Origin: J038 sp036734085
GTDB lineage: Bacteria; Chloroflexota; Anaerolineae; Aggregatilineales; Phototrophicaceae
Assembly (NCBI GenBank): GCA_036734085.1
Contig: DAIMZF010000070.1
Span: forward strand, 1-16,296
Direction: 5' to 3'
DNA length: 16,296 nt
Positions 7,228 through 14,104 of the stretch are shown here, one piece after another. The notes below the pieces were generated by a model that saw nothing but the letters and a program-made list of their open reading frames with translations, was not told the origin of the DNA and ran no database searches. Position 1 is the first letter of the stretch. Each line of letters starts with the position of its first letter. The translations under genes and the position numbers were made by a program.

Positions 7228-7256
7228 TTGACGTTTACCTCTATGCCAAGTATATT
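7228..7256 (+). promoter_or_regulatory. Strong promoter for tRNA-Arg
   Basis: TTGACG (7228-7233), a 17-bp spacer and TATATT (7251-7256) lie 11 bp before the first base of the tRNA. This is near-consensus and places transcription start a few bases before the mature 5' end. Confidence 0.75.
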
Positions 7257-7267
7257 ATGGGCATGTC

Positions 7268-7340
7268 GCCCCCGTAGCTCAGGGGATAGAGCGCGGGTTT
7301 CCTAAACCCGGCGTCGTAGGTTCGAGTCCTACCGGGGGCA
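7268..7340 (+). tRNA. tRNA-Arg, anticodon CCT
   Basis: A full cloverleaf can be drawn over 73 nt. The acceptor stem is GCCCCCG (7268-7274) with CGGGGGC (7333-7339) and discriminator A7340. The D-stem is GCTC/GAGC. The anticodon stem is CGGGT/ACCCG around loop TTCCTAA, with anticodon CCT at 7301-7303. The T-stem is GTAGG/CCTAC with loop TTCGAGT. All stems pair perfectly. The 3' CCA is not encoded. It reads AGG arginine codons. Confidence 0.97.
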
Positions 7341-7369
7341 CATCCGTAAACGGTGGGAAACAGAAAATT

Positions 7370-7564
7370 ATGTTTATTCTGGCACATGGAGCACTTGGTT
7401 ACTGGGACGAAGCCATATTTATGGGTATCGTCGTTATTTTCATCGGCTTTATGGTGATGAGTTATATCAAAAGTCGTAATACCCCCCCACCATTTGACTC
7501 ATCATCACCTCCACCCACCGACTCAACCCAACCCGACTCACCCAAACGCTTTGAACTCGACTAA
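7370..7564 (+). CDS. Small single-helix membrane protein, unknown function
   Basis: A 64-residue open frame. It has a short N-terminus, one clear hydrophobic helix (about 15-33), then a Lys/Arg stop-transfer (KSR, 34-36) and a Pro/Ser/Asp-rich tail (37-64). This predicts a one-pass protein with a cytoplasmic tail. The ribosome site is weak (GGTGGGA, 12 bp before the ATG). The frame lies 29 bp after the tRNA and 21 bp before the WD40 gene, in the same direction, so read-through from the tRNA promoter could express all three. I do not recognise a family. Because the frame is short, it may still be a spurious call, but the clean membrane segment and tight placement favour a real gene. Confidence 0.6.
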   Translation: MFILAHGALGYWDEAIFMGIVVIFIGFMVMSYIKSRNTPPPFDSSSPPPTDSTQPDSPKRFELD

Positions 7565-7585
7565 AATTATTTTGAGGGAGACATC

Positions 7586-8527
7586 ATGCGCGACGCCATA
7601 GCCTTAAACAACATCACGCAATTACGGCAAATCGCCCAGGTCAAATGCGGGTGGATAACGCAAGTCGCGTGGTCACCCGACGGGGCGACGCTGGCAATCG
7701 CCAACGCGACCGGATTCCGCATTTATGCCGGGCAGTTCGGCGGTCAACCTACCCACACGCTGACCGGGCACGAAGGCCATGTGAAGGGCATCGCGTTTTC
7801 CCCTGATGGCCGCTATCTGGCGTCTGCGGCGGCGGATATGCAGATTAAGCTGTGGCGTATTGCAGACGAAAGCGCGCCGGAAGAAGTGGCAACACTCGTC
7901 GGCCATGAGGACTCGGTGGACTGTGTGGCGTTTTCGCTGGATAGCCAGACGCTTGTCAGTTCTGGCGCGGATAAACACATCATGCTATGGGACGTGACCA
8001 GTGGGCGACGCTACGCTGTGCTTAACGGCCACGAAAACGAAGTAACCTCTGTGGTGTTTGCGATGGGCGGCAACGTGTTATTCAGCGCCGGATGGGATAA
8101 CGCCATCCGCATCTGGGATACAGGCGCGGAAACAGGCGGGACTATCTTCGCACATCATGAGGATTGGGTGCGACAGTTGACGGTCAGCCACACCGGGACG
8201 ATGCTCGCCAGCGCCAGCAAAGACGGCACCGTATGCTTATGGGATGTCTACGAAGCCCAGACGCCTTATGCCGTTGTCAAAGCGCACGCGGGCGGGGCGG
8301 ATTGCGTGGCGTTCTCGCCGGATGGCAAGCTATTGGTCACGGGCGGGCGCGATCATAAAGTGCATGTGTGGGGGGTGCATCAACTGTTATCTGATGAGCC
8401 GAACGAGCCGCTTCTGACCTTAGACAACCACGAAAAGCCGGTACTGTCGGTTGCGTTTAACGCCAATGGGTCGCTGTTAGCCTCCGCCAGTGGGGATAAC
8501 ACCGTGCGGCTATGGGGCGTAGGATGA
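7586..8527 (+). CDS. WD40-repeat beta-propeller protein
   Basis: A 313-residue protein made almost wholly of seven WD40 repeats, which should close one seven-bladed propeller. Repeats begin near residues 20, 55, 97, 139, 181, 223 and 270. Diagnostic pieces include LTGHEGHVKGIAFSPDG...IKLWRI, LVGHEDSVDCVAFS...IMLWDV, LNGHENEVTSVVF...IRIWDT and the last blade ending NTVRLWGV. The first and fifth blades are the most divergent. There is no signal peptide, membrane helix or catalytic domain, so it is probably a cytoplasmic protein-binding scaffold. GAGGGAG at 7574-7580 is 5 bp before the ATG. It sits 21 bp after the small membrane protein and 111 bp before a sensor kinase in the same direction. 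A role in assembling signalling partners is only a guess. Confidence 0.93.
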   Translation: MRDAIALNNITQLRQIAQVKCGWITQVAWSPDGATLAIANATGFRIYAGQFGGQPTHTLTGHEGHVKGIAFSPDGRYLASAAADMQIKLWRIADESAPEEVATLVGHEDSVDCVAFSLDSQTLVSSGADKHIMLWDVTSGRRYAVLNGHENEVTSVVFAMGGNVLFSAGWDNAIRIWDTGAETGGTIFAHHEDWVRQLTVSHTGTMLASASKDGTVCLWDVYEAQTPYAVVKAHAGGADCVAFSPDGKLLVTGGRDHKVHVWGVHQLLSDEPNEPLLTLDNHEKPVLSVAFNANGSLLASASGDNTVRLWGVG

Positions 8528-8578
8528 TGCAATGGTGAGTGAGACAGTTTAGACAAATATAAAAAGTTTCCAAAATTT

Positions 8579-8608
8579 TTGCTCAAAGCTCACATCCTCT
8601 GTTACACT
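8579..8608 (+). promoter_or_regulatory. Possible promoter for the GAF-PAS kinase
   Basis: TTGCTC (8579-8584), an 18-bp spacer and TACACT (8603-8608) lie 30 bp before the ATG at 8639. The match is moderate. The 111-bp gap also carries one copy of a 13-bp direct repeat just before the ribosome site. Confidence 0.4.
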
Positions 8609-8638
8609 TACTGCGTAGGATGATGAGGAACGCGGCAA

Positions 8639-10249
8639 ATGACCTATCCTTATAAAGCGTTATACGAACTAGCGCGGGAATTACACCATAGCAAGCTCAA
8701 TGCCCACCAAATCGTGGAGGCAACGTTACAGCGCACCATCGACATGACAGGGGCTTCACAGGCGGGCATGGTGATGTTCCGCGACGAGTCTACAATCCAC
8801 GACGCACAAATTATCGGCAATCAGGTGAGCGGGCAAGCCCTGTGGCAGACGTTACTCACGCAGGGGCTGGTAGGCTATGTCTATTATGACCAGCGCGTGG
8901 TGGTGATTCATGATATTAACACCGATGCACGCTGGCCGAAGCAAAACCGAGCGCCGCAGTTACCGCGCACCGGGTCTGCGGTGGGGTTGCCGTTGCCACG
9001 CGGGAAAAACGTGTGTGGTGTGTTGTTGATGGTGCATCCGCAAGTAGAATTTTTTGATGCGGAAAAAATCGCGCTGTTGCAGGAAATCACCGCGCTGGTG
9101 GGCGAAGCGTTGAATAATGCGTTGGACTATCGCGGGGGCAACGACGCCGACCGACGCTATTACACCCTGTTTGATAACGCAGTTGTGCCCATCATCCTGA
9201 CCAACCATGCCGGGCATATCATCGACCTGAACAGACAAGCCACAGCGTTGTTCGGCTATCTACCCAATGATTTGGTTGATTGTCCTATCACGGATATTCA
9301 TTCGCTGGATTTAAATACGCTGTGTCAGGGCAAAGGGCTGGCAGGGCTGGCCTTAGATGCGGAAACTACCGTACAGACCAACATCCGCACACAAAACGGA
9401 ACACATCTGCCGGTCTTGGTACGTCTGCGCCGGATTATGGTGGAAGACTACGAAGTGATTGAGTGGATTCAGCAGGATGTCAGCGCACAGATGGCGCTGG
9501 AGCAACTGCGGCGCGACCTCACCGCGATGGTCTACCACGACCTCCGCGCCCCGTTACATAACCTCAGCACGAGTATCCAAAAGCTATCGCAGGTGTTAGC
9601 CAACCACGAAGAGCCAGTCATCTGGACATTACTCCAGGTTGGTTTGCGGAGTTCGCGGCAATTGCGACGCATGGTGGATAGTCTGTTGGATGTGCAACGG
9701 TTGGAAGAAGGTAGCCGCATCCTGGACAAGAGCAATTGCGACTTCCGCCAATTGTTGGCAACCGCCGCAGAACTTGTCCAACCGCTTGCCATCGAAGCCG
9801 GGCTAAGGCTGAAGTTTGAACTGCCCAATGAATTACCCATAATTTCCGTTGACAACGATATGATGACACGGGTTGTGGTAAATCTGCTGGAAAATGCAGT
9901 AAAGTACACCCAATCAGGCGGCACGGTAACACTGGTGGCCTACAGCGACCCGGACAAAGTAACTGTCCGCGTGCGCGATAACGGGCCGGGCATCCCGGCG
10001 GATATGCTGGACAAAATATTCGACAAGTTCAACCGGGTAAGTTATAGCAAAGCGCCTAAAGGGGTAGGGCTGGGGCTGGCGTTCTGCCGTCTGGCAGTGA
10101 CCGCGCATGATGGCAAAATATGGGTAGAAAGTGAACTGGGCAATGGCGCCGACTTTGTGTTCACATTACCTAACGCACCTGCGCCGCAAGATACAGGCAA
10201 ACAAACCAACAACCCCAACAACAAAGCGCGGTTGGCGTCTACGGCATAA
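8639..10249 (+). CDS. Soluble GAF-PAS sensor histidine kinase
   Basis: A 536-residue cytoplasmic sensor kinase. Order: GAF domain (about 15-160), PAS domain (about 175-280; begins YYTLFDNAVVPIIL and includes IDLNRQATALFGY), HisKA with H300 in MVYHDLRAPLHNL, and HATPase_c with N-box N415/N419 (NLLENAVKY), G1 box D447NGPGIP, F-box FDKFNRV and G2 box GVGLGL (475-480). The C-terminus is a short Asn/Pro-rich tail. No membrane helix is seen, so it should sense a cytosolic cue through GAF or PAS. GAGGAA at 8625-8630 is 8 bp before the ATG. No receiver gene follows on the same strand. The convergent REC-HTH regulator ends only 5 bp away and is the nearest candidate partner. Confidence 0.95.
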   Translation: MTYPYKALYELARELHHSKLNAHQIVEATLQRTIDMTGASQAGMVMFRDESTIHDAQIIGNQVSGQALWQTLLTQGLVGYVYYDQRVVVIHDINTDARWPKQNRAPQLPRTGSAVGLPLPRGKNVCGVLLMVHPQVEFFDAEKIALLQEITALVGEALNNALDYRGGNDADRRYYTLFDNAVVPIILTNHAGHIIDLNRQATALFGYLPNDLVDCPITDIHSLDLNTLCQGKGLAGLALDAETTVQTNIRTQNGTHLPVLVRLRRIMVEDYEVIEWIQQDVSAQMALEQLRRDLTAMVYHDLRAPLHNLSTSIQKLSQVLANHEEPVIWTLLQVGLRSSRQLRRMVDSLLDVQRLEEGSRILDKSNCDFRQLLATAAELVQPLAIEAGLRLKFELPNELPIISVDNDMMTRVVVNLLENAVKYTQSGGTVTLVAYSDPDKVTVRVRDNGPGIPADMLDKIFDKFNRVSYSKAPKGVGLGLAFCRLAVTAHDGKIWVESELGNGADFVFTLPNAPAPQDTGKQTNNPNNKARLASTA

Positions 10250-10254
10250 CACGC

Positions 10255-10998
10255 TTAATTATCGTCGTCGCGCACGGAGTCTAAATCCAGCGCGGTGAAG
10301 CGCATAAAAGCGCGTTCCTGTGGGGTCATATCAACCGGGTATTCCGTCTCATCATAGGATTCTAAAATCCGGTAGCCTTCTTTAATGTAGCCGCGTACCG
10401 TGTGCAGGCTAATGCCCATCTCATCGGCGGCCAGATGCGCGGGCATCCCTTCAATTACACACAGTTGGATAGCCTGCCGGATGCGCTCGGTGAGTTCCGG
10501 GTAATGGCGGCTTTCCGGCAGGGGGCGCACCCGCACATTATGATTATGGAAGATTTGCTGGCATTGATGATAGATAGCCTGTGAAGCTACAAAGCGCCTT
10601 TCTAGCGCGTAGATGATGGCCCATGCAATCTGATAGCGCACATCACGCTTGAGGAAGTAAGCCGATGCCCCTGCCACAACTGCGGCATCCACCAGCGCCT
10701 TATCCACAAATTGCGCCATGCAGATGATGCGTACACGCTCCACGCGGTTTTGCAGACGCTTGATACACACGCGCAACGCTTCCGCCCCGCCCATATGGTC
10801 AGCATCCAGCACGATAACATCAGGTTGTTCCGCGACGGGTACTGCATCCAGATGCGCCCACATCGCGTCGATTGTCTCCGCGAGGAACGTTACCCGTGTG
10901 CGTCTGTCCCACGCTAAATAGCTGTTGATGGCCTGCAAAGCGTAAAAGTCGGAATCCTGTAGCAGAACTTTAATGTTATAGAGTCCTATGCCCGGCAT
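10255..10998 (-). CDS. Response regulator: REC domain with C-terminal LuxR-like helix-turn-helix
   Basis: A 247-residue regulator. The N-terminal REC domain (about 8-130) has the acidic D15/D17, phosphoacceptor D65 in VIVLDAD and K117 in FLKRD. The conserved switch Thr/Ser position is occupied by M94/A95, so signalling may be altered. A linker (about 135-165) leads to a helix-turn-helix (about 172-213; AAD-EMGISLHTVRGYIKEGYRIL), similar to NarL/LuxR or sigma region 4 output domains. The acidic tail ends SVRDDDN. It starts 5 bp after the upstream membrane-protein gene, with GGGGACGAG inside that gene as a weak ribosome site, so the two are likely co-translated. It converges on the GAF-PAS kinase with 5 bp between stops. 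Confidence 0.85.
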   Translation of the reverse strand: MPGIGLYNIKVLLQDSDFYALQAINSYLAWDRRTRVTFLAETIDAMWAHLDAVPVAEQPDVIVLDADHMGGAEALRVCIKRLQNRVERVRIICMAQFVDKALVDAAVVAGASAYFLKRDVRYQIAWAIIYALERRFVASQAIYHQCQQIFHNHNVRVRPLPESRHYPELTERIRQAIQLCVIEGMPAHLAADEMGISLHTVRGYIKEGYRILESYDETEYPVDMTPQERAFMRFTALDLDSVRDDDN

Positions 10999-11003
10999 GA
11001 CGT

Positions 11004-12593
11004 TTACTCGTCCCCAAAGGGCGACTCTACATCTGCCCGGCGGTTCTTCTGGGTTTGGGAAACAGGCGCGTCATCATCCTCCACCTCAAATATCACCTCA
11101 TTGTTGACTTTAGGGATGGGTTGCGTGGCACGGGCGGATTTCTGTGGGGTGGGTTCTGGTTGTGCCACAGGCGGCATCTTTGCCGGCGTAACTTCCGGCG
11201 ATGGGGTGAAGGCAGAGGCCGCCTCCGGGACGACCGGGCGCACATCGCGTAACATATCCGCCATCGCACGTTCAATATCGCGGACGAGGCGCTTACGGAA
11301 GTCGCGGTAACTTTCGCCGCCATGCTGACCAAACAGCGTATAGGTGTAACTATCGTAGATGGCCTTGCCTAGCACGGTCATTTCCGGTTCCCACGCATCC
11401 AGCCGGACGGGGTGACCGTTGGCGTAGTCATACAACTCAAACAAAATACGGACTTCACCATGCCGCCCTTGCAGACGAACGTCCAGCGCGATTGCCAGCA
11501 TCGCACTGCGTCGGGTAATTTTGCGGATGAACTGCTTAGCCAGCCGCCGCGCCGCCGGACGCACACGCCGCGCTACTTTTTGCGGGGTTAACTTATCTAG
11601 ACGGGCGGCGATTTTATCCAGCCGCTTCACGTCATTTTTACGCATCAATACCTGGCTACGAGAAACCCGCCCGTACATATCGTACTGCGTCATGCGGAGC
11701 GCCTTCAGCCGCCAGCCGGATAGATACTGGTCGTCCATGCCATTGAGCAACTTACGCGCAATAATCACACCTGGACGCCCGGACGCGGGCAGGAGGTTAT
11801 TCTGTGCGTGGAACTGCCATTGTTGCCGCCTGCCATACATACTGCTTGGGTCGAGTGTGGGCATATTGGCATAGGGCGGTTGCCAGTTGCCGAACTGGGG
11901 CGGCCCACTAAATAATGCGCGGAACAACATCACCACCAGCACGACAATTAACCCGGCTAATACACCGATGCCAACAATCAGCAGGAAGTCGCGCTCGTTG
12001 CCGAAGTCAATATAGAATTCAGTCAACGGGACAGCGACGATGAGGTTATCGGGGTTTTCCGCACGCAGGACATCCAGCGGGATTGTAGTAGGCGCGACAT
12101 CCGGTGCTGGCGTGGGTGGTGGGGGAGGCTGACCTTGCTCCGCAGAATCACCTAATCCGCCACTATGCGCTGGAATAAGCAGGCTGAGTACCTGTGTATT
12201 GTTGGTCATCGTCGGCAGGATGCCCGCTTGTATCTCTGGCCGGGCGACAATAATTTCGATCTGTTGGGTACTGCCGGATGGATAGCGCGTGATGTCTAGT
12301 TCTAGCTCCACACTATGCACGCTCCCGGTGGTGAGCGGTGGCACAATGCCCGCCCCTAGTACAAGCACATCACCGCTCACGCGGTCTGTGACTTCCGCAG
12401 AGGCGGCCTGTGTGGATGCCCCCCCGCGATTGTATACGGAAAACGTCAGGATGATGACTTCACCATCCACACGAGAACCAGGCAGGTAAATTTGATAATC
12501 GGGAGGGCTTGCCGTCTGTGCGGAGGCAAGCGGCACGGATAAAGACAGCAGAGCCAGCAAAAGCGCGGAGATGAGCATAATCGGGCGAGACAT
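11004..12593 (-). CDS. Secreted-then-anchored single-pass membrane protein with large cytoplasmic domain, unknown function
   Basis: A 529-residue protein. Residues 1-25 form a signal peptide with a likely cleavage after ASA. The external part (about 30-140) is beta-rich and resembles CARDB/Ig-like adhesion domains (VDGEVIILTFSVYNRGGAS). A Pro-rich stretch (155-170) leads to one strong membrane helix (about 203-228, basic residue after it). The cytoplasmic part has a Tyr/Trp-rich segment, an Arg/Lys-rich helix (about 320-365), an alpha/beta region (about 365-440) and a Pro/Ala-rich tail. I recognise no family for the cytoplasmic region. GAAGG lies about 10 bp before the ATG. The promoter at 12638-12666 drives it together with the REC-HTH gene 5 bp downstream, which suggests a surface-to-transcription pairing (inference). 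Confidence 0.75.
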   Translation of the reverse strand: MSRPIMLISALLLALLSLSVPLASAQTASPPDYQIYLPGSRVDGEVIILTFSVYNRGGASTQAASAEVTDRVSGDVLVLGAGIVPPLTTGSVHSVELELDITRYPSGSTQQIEIIVARPEIQAGILPTMTNNTQVLSLLIPAHSGGLGDSAEQGQPPPPPTPAPDVAPTTIPLDVLRAENPDNLIVAVPLTEFYIDFGNERDFLLIVGIGVLAGLIVVLVVMLFRALFSGPPQFGNWQPPYANMPTLDPSSMYGRRQQWQFHAQNNLLPASGRPGVIIARKLLNGMDDQYLSGWRLKALRMTQYDMYGRVSRSQVLMRKNDVKRLDKIAARLDKLTPQKVARRVRPAARRLAKQFIRKITRRSAMLAIALDVRLQGRHGEVRILFELYDYANGHPVRLDAWEPEMTVLGKAIYDSYTYTLFGQHGGESYRDFRKRLVRDIERAMADMLRDVRPVVPEAASAFTPSPEVTPAKMPPVAQPEPTPQKSARATQPIPKVNNEVIFEVEDDDAPVSQTQKNRRADVESPFGDE

Positions 12594-12637
12594 AGCACAC
12601 GGCCTTCGTTTTCAGAGAGAAACGCTACGATAGCTCT

Positions 12638-12666
12638 ACTATAGTTCTAAATGGATTTCTTTCCAA
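12638..12666 (-). promoter_or_regulatory. Promoter for the membrane protein-regulator operon
   Basis: On the minus strand, TTGGAA (12666-12661), a 17-bp spacer and TATAGT (12643-12638) lie 44 bp before the ATG at 12593. The -35 hexamer is the same as in the DCC-gene promoter. The 115-bp gap between the two leftward genes holds nothing else that I can support. Confidence 0.65.
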
Positions 12667-12708
12667 GTCTATTGGGTTGCGTTTGCCCCACGCCCGACCT
12701 ATTGCGCT

Positions 12709-13323
12709 TTATAACAGGACAAAGCGGAACAGCACAAGCGGAATCAACATCCCGACGCCTGTCCCGGCGACCACCTGCGCGGGCGTGTGGCGGTCTAGCT
12801 TAACCCGTGCCGCACCGACCAGCACCACCAAGGGCGCAGAGGCTAAAGCTGGAAGCACACCAAATAACATGCCCAGTGCCACCGTCATACCGCTAATGCT
12901 GACAGCGTGAATACTGATTTGCCACATCAGCGTAATAAAGAGCATCACCAGCAGTTGCACCAGCGTGAACAGCGCGAAGATGGGCATTACGGCGGGTGTT
13001 TGCATCCCGTAGAAGATGACGAGCGCCGCCGCCGCGCACACGATAGAGATTAAAAATGGGCGCACGCGCTGTTGGCGTACCTTCAAGTGAATATCCGTGA
13101 TTTTGCCGCGTTTTACCATCGTGGCGATGTAAATAAGCGGTAGCACACACACCAGTACAATATAAACCAGCGCCCACTTCAGTGCTTCTCCGCCATTGGG
13201 GGCATCGCGGAAGGCTATCGGGAAGGCCAGTACCGCCCACACAACAGGCGGACTTAGAACATCGGAGACTAACCGCGCCCAATCGGGATTATATTCAAAG
13301 CTTTTTACTTTCATACTGCTCAC
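12709..13323 (-). CDS. PAP2-type phosphatase family integral membrane protein with altered catalytic motifs
   Basis: A 204-residue protein with about five or six hydrophobic helices. It keeps the layout of PAP2 (type 2 phosphatidic acid phosphatase) proteins. The KX6RP motif is intact (K81...R88-P89). The PSGH motif reads ISIH (H139 kept, Gly lost). The SRX5HX3D motif reads AR-X5-H-X3-Q (R173, H179, with Asp replaced by Q183). The family removes phosphate from lipid phosphates or prenyl diphosphates. The motif changes mean activity could be altered or lost, although related PAP2-like membrane proteins are known to vary here. The start is GTG at 13323, chosen because AAAGG lies 13 bp upstream; an ATG at 13314 is in frame but sits too far from it. 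It diverges from the unknown 13423 gene. Confidence 0.75.
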   Translation of the reverse strand: MSSMKVKSFEYNPDWARLVSDVLSPPVVWAVLAFPIAFRDAPNGGEALKWALVYIVLVCVLPLIYIATMVKRGKITDIHLKVRQQRVRPFLISIVCAAAALVIFYGMQTPAVMPIFALFTLVQLLVMLFITLMWQISIHAVSISGMTVALGMLFGVLPALASAPLVVLVGAARVKLDRHTPAQVVAGTGVGMLIPLVLFRFVLL

Positions 13324-13372
13324 TCTACCATTCGCCTTTCAGCATGTGATAGCCTTCATCATAACACATAAG

Positions 13373-13386
13373 AAGTTAATTAACTT
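13373..13386. promoter_or_regulatory. 14-bp perfect palindrome in the divergent spacer
   Basis: AAGTTAATTAACTT reads the same on both strands. It sits near the middle of the 99-bp gap between the divergent PAP2-like gene and the 13423 gene, where the two promoters must lie. It could be an operator for a dimeric repressor. The composition is only A/T apart from two G/C pairs, so chance is possible. Confidence 0.35.
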
Positions 13387-13422
13387 TAAGTATTGACCAT
13401 AAGATGTTAAAGGGATAAAGAC

Positions 13423-14025
13423 ATGAATGATGAAATCCGCAACCAGTTAACCGATACCTGGCACATCCCGGTTTATGCTCAACCTTACCTGTGGGTGGAA
13501 GGGCTTTCCGGCGCGGGGCGGGCGGAAGGCATACATGGAGAGTTTGAACTGCCCAGCGAATGCCCGGAAGTAACGGTCTACTGGCGCGACGTACACAACG
13601 GGGCGGCGCTGGCACATCTGGCGTATAAGCCCGGTAACCTGGGGTGGGATGGCCGTGTGCGCGTGGGCGGCTATGTGGATGCGGTTCACATCACGGAGGT
13701 TGCCCATGCGGAACTGACCGTCGCCGTGATTCATCTGGGTGGGCAACCCCTGTTACACGACATCCAGCCCTATGCCACACCGCGCAACCGGGCCAGCGCT
13801 TCATTTGTACCGGACTTCCACGCCGCGCTGGACAGCAACACAGCAGAGACCTTTAGCACATGGATAGCACCGGAAGACAGCCCACTCACACGCATCGCGT
13901 ATGATTCCATGCTGAATAACTTACGCTTGCATTGCTTTGGGCGTTTGGCGGACGATGAAAACGGCTGGGGGGGGATGTTCGCGTTGCCGATTATGCTGGA
14001 GTCAATCACGGTGTTTGGCAGTTAA
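13423..14025 (+). CDS. Hypothetical protein, no recognised family
   Basis: A 200-residue soluble protein with no signal peptide, no membrane helix and no motif that I recognise. It is rich in Trp, His and Gly, and the predicted strands (VTVYWRDVHNG, GWDGRVRVGGYVD, ELTVAVIHLGG) suggest a beta-sandwich in the first 120 residues. Helical and mixed segments follow, ending with FALPIMLESITVFGS. AAAGGGA at 13409-13415 is 7 bp before the ATG, and codon use looks like that of its neighbours. It stands alone: divergent from the PAP2-like gene and closed by the hairpin at 14057-14085. Function unknown. Confidence 0.75.
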   Translation: MNDEIRNQLTDTWHIPVYAQPYLWVEGLSGAGRAEGIHGEFELPSECPEVTVYWRDVHNGAALAHLAYKPGNLGWDGRVRVGGYVDAVHITEVAHAELTVAVIHLGGQPLLHDIQPYATPRNRASASFVPDFHAALDSNTAETFSTWIAPEDSPLTRIAYDSMLNNLRLHCFGRLADDENGWGGMFALPIMLESITVFGS

Positions 14026-14056
14026 CGCTTATTGTTGCCGCATACCATTGCCGCAC

Positions 14057-14085
14057 ACTGTAGGGGGTAAGCCACCCCCTACAGT
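14057..14085. terminator. Perfect 12-bp hairpin, probable two-way terminator
   Basis: ACTGTAGGGGGT and ACCCCCTACAGT are exact inverted repeats around a 5-nt loop (AAGCC). The element lies between two convergent genes (stops at 14025 and 14105), the expected place for a bidirectional terminator. It has no T-run on either strand. The arm core resembles the shorter hairpin at 1216-1239, so it may also be a dispersed genomic repeat. Confidence 0.6.
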
Positions 14086-14104
14086 ATGATTGATGATACG
14101 GTTA

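Noticed and set aside
7268..7340. tRNA as an integration site for a mobile element
   Set aside because: No integrase and no repeated copy of the tRNA 3' end was seen in the window.
8164..8358. Short plus-strand open frame within the WD40 gene
   Set aside because: It is out of frame with clear WD40 blades and has no motif of its own.
9532..9932. Open frames on the minus strand opposite the second kinase
   Set aside because: Low-complexity translation opposite HisKA/HATPase coding sequence, with no ribosome site or domain.
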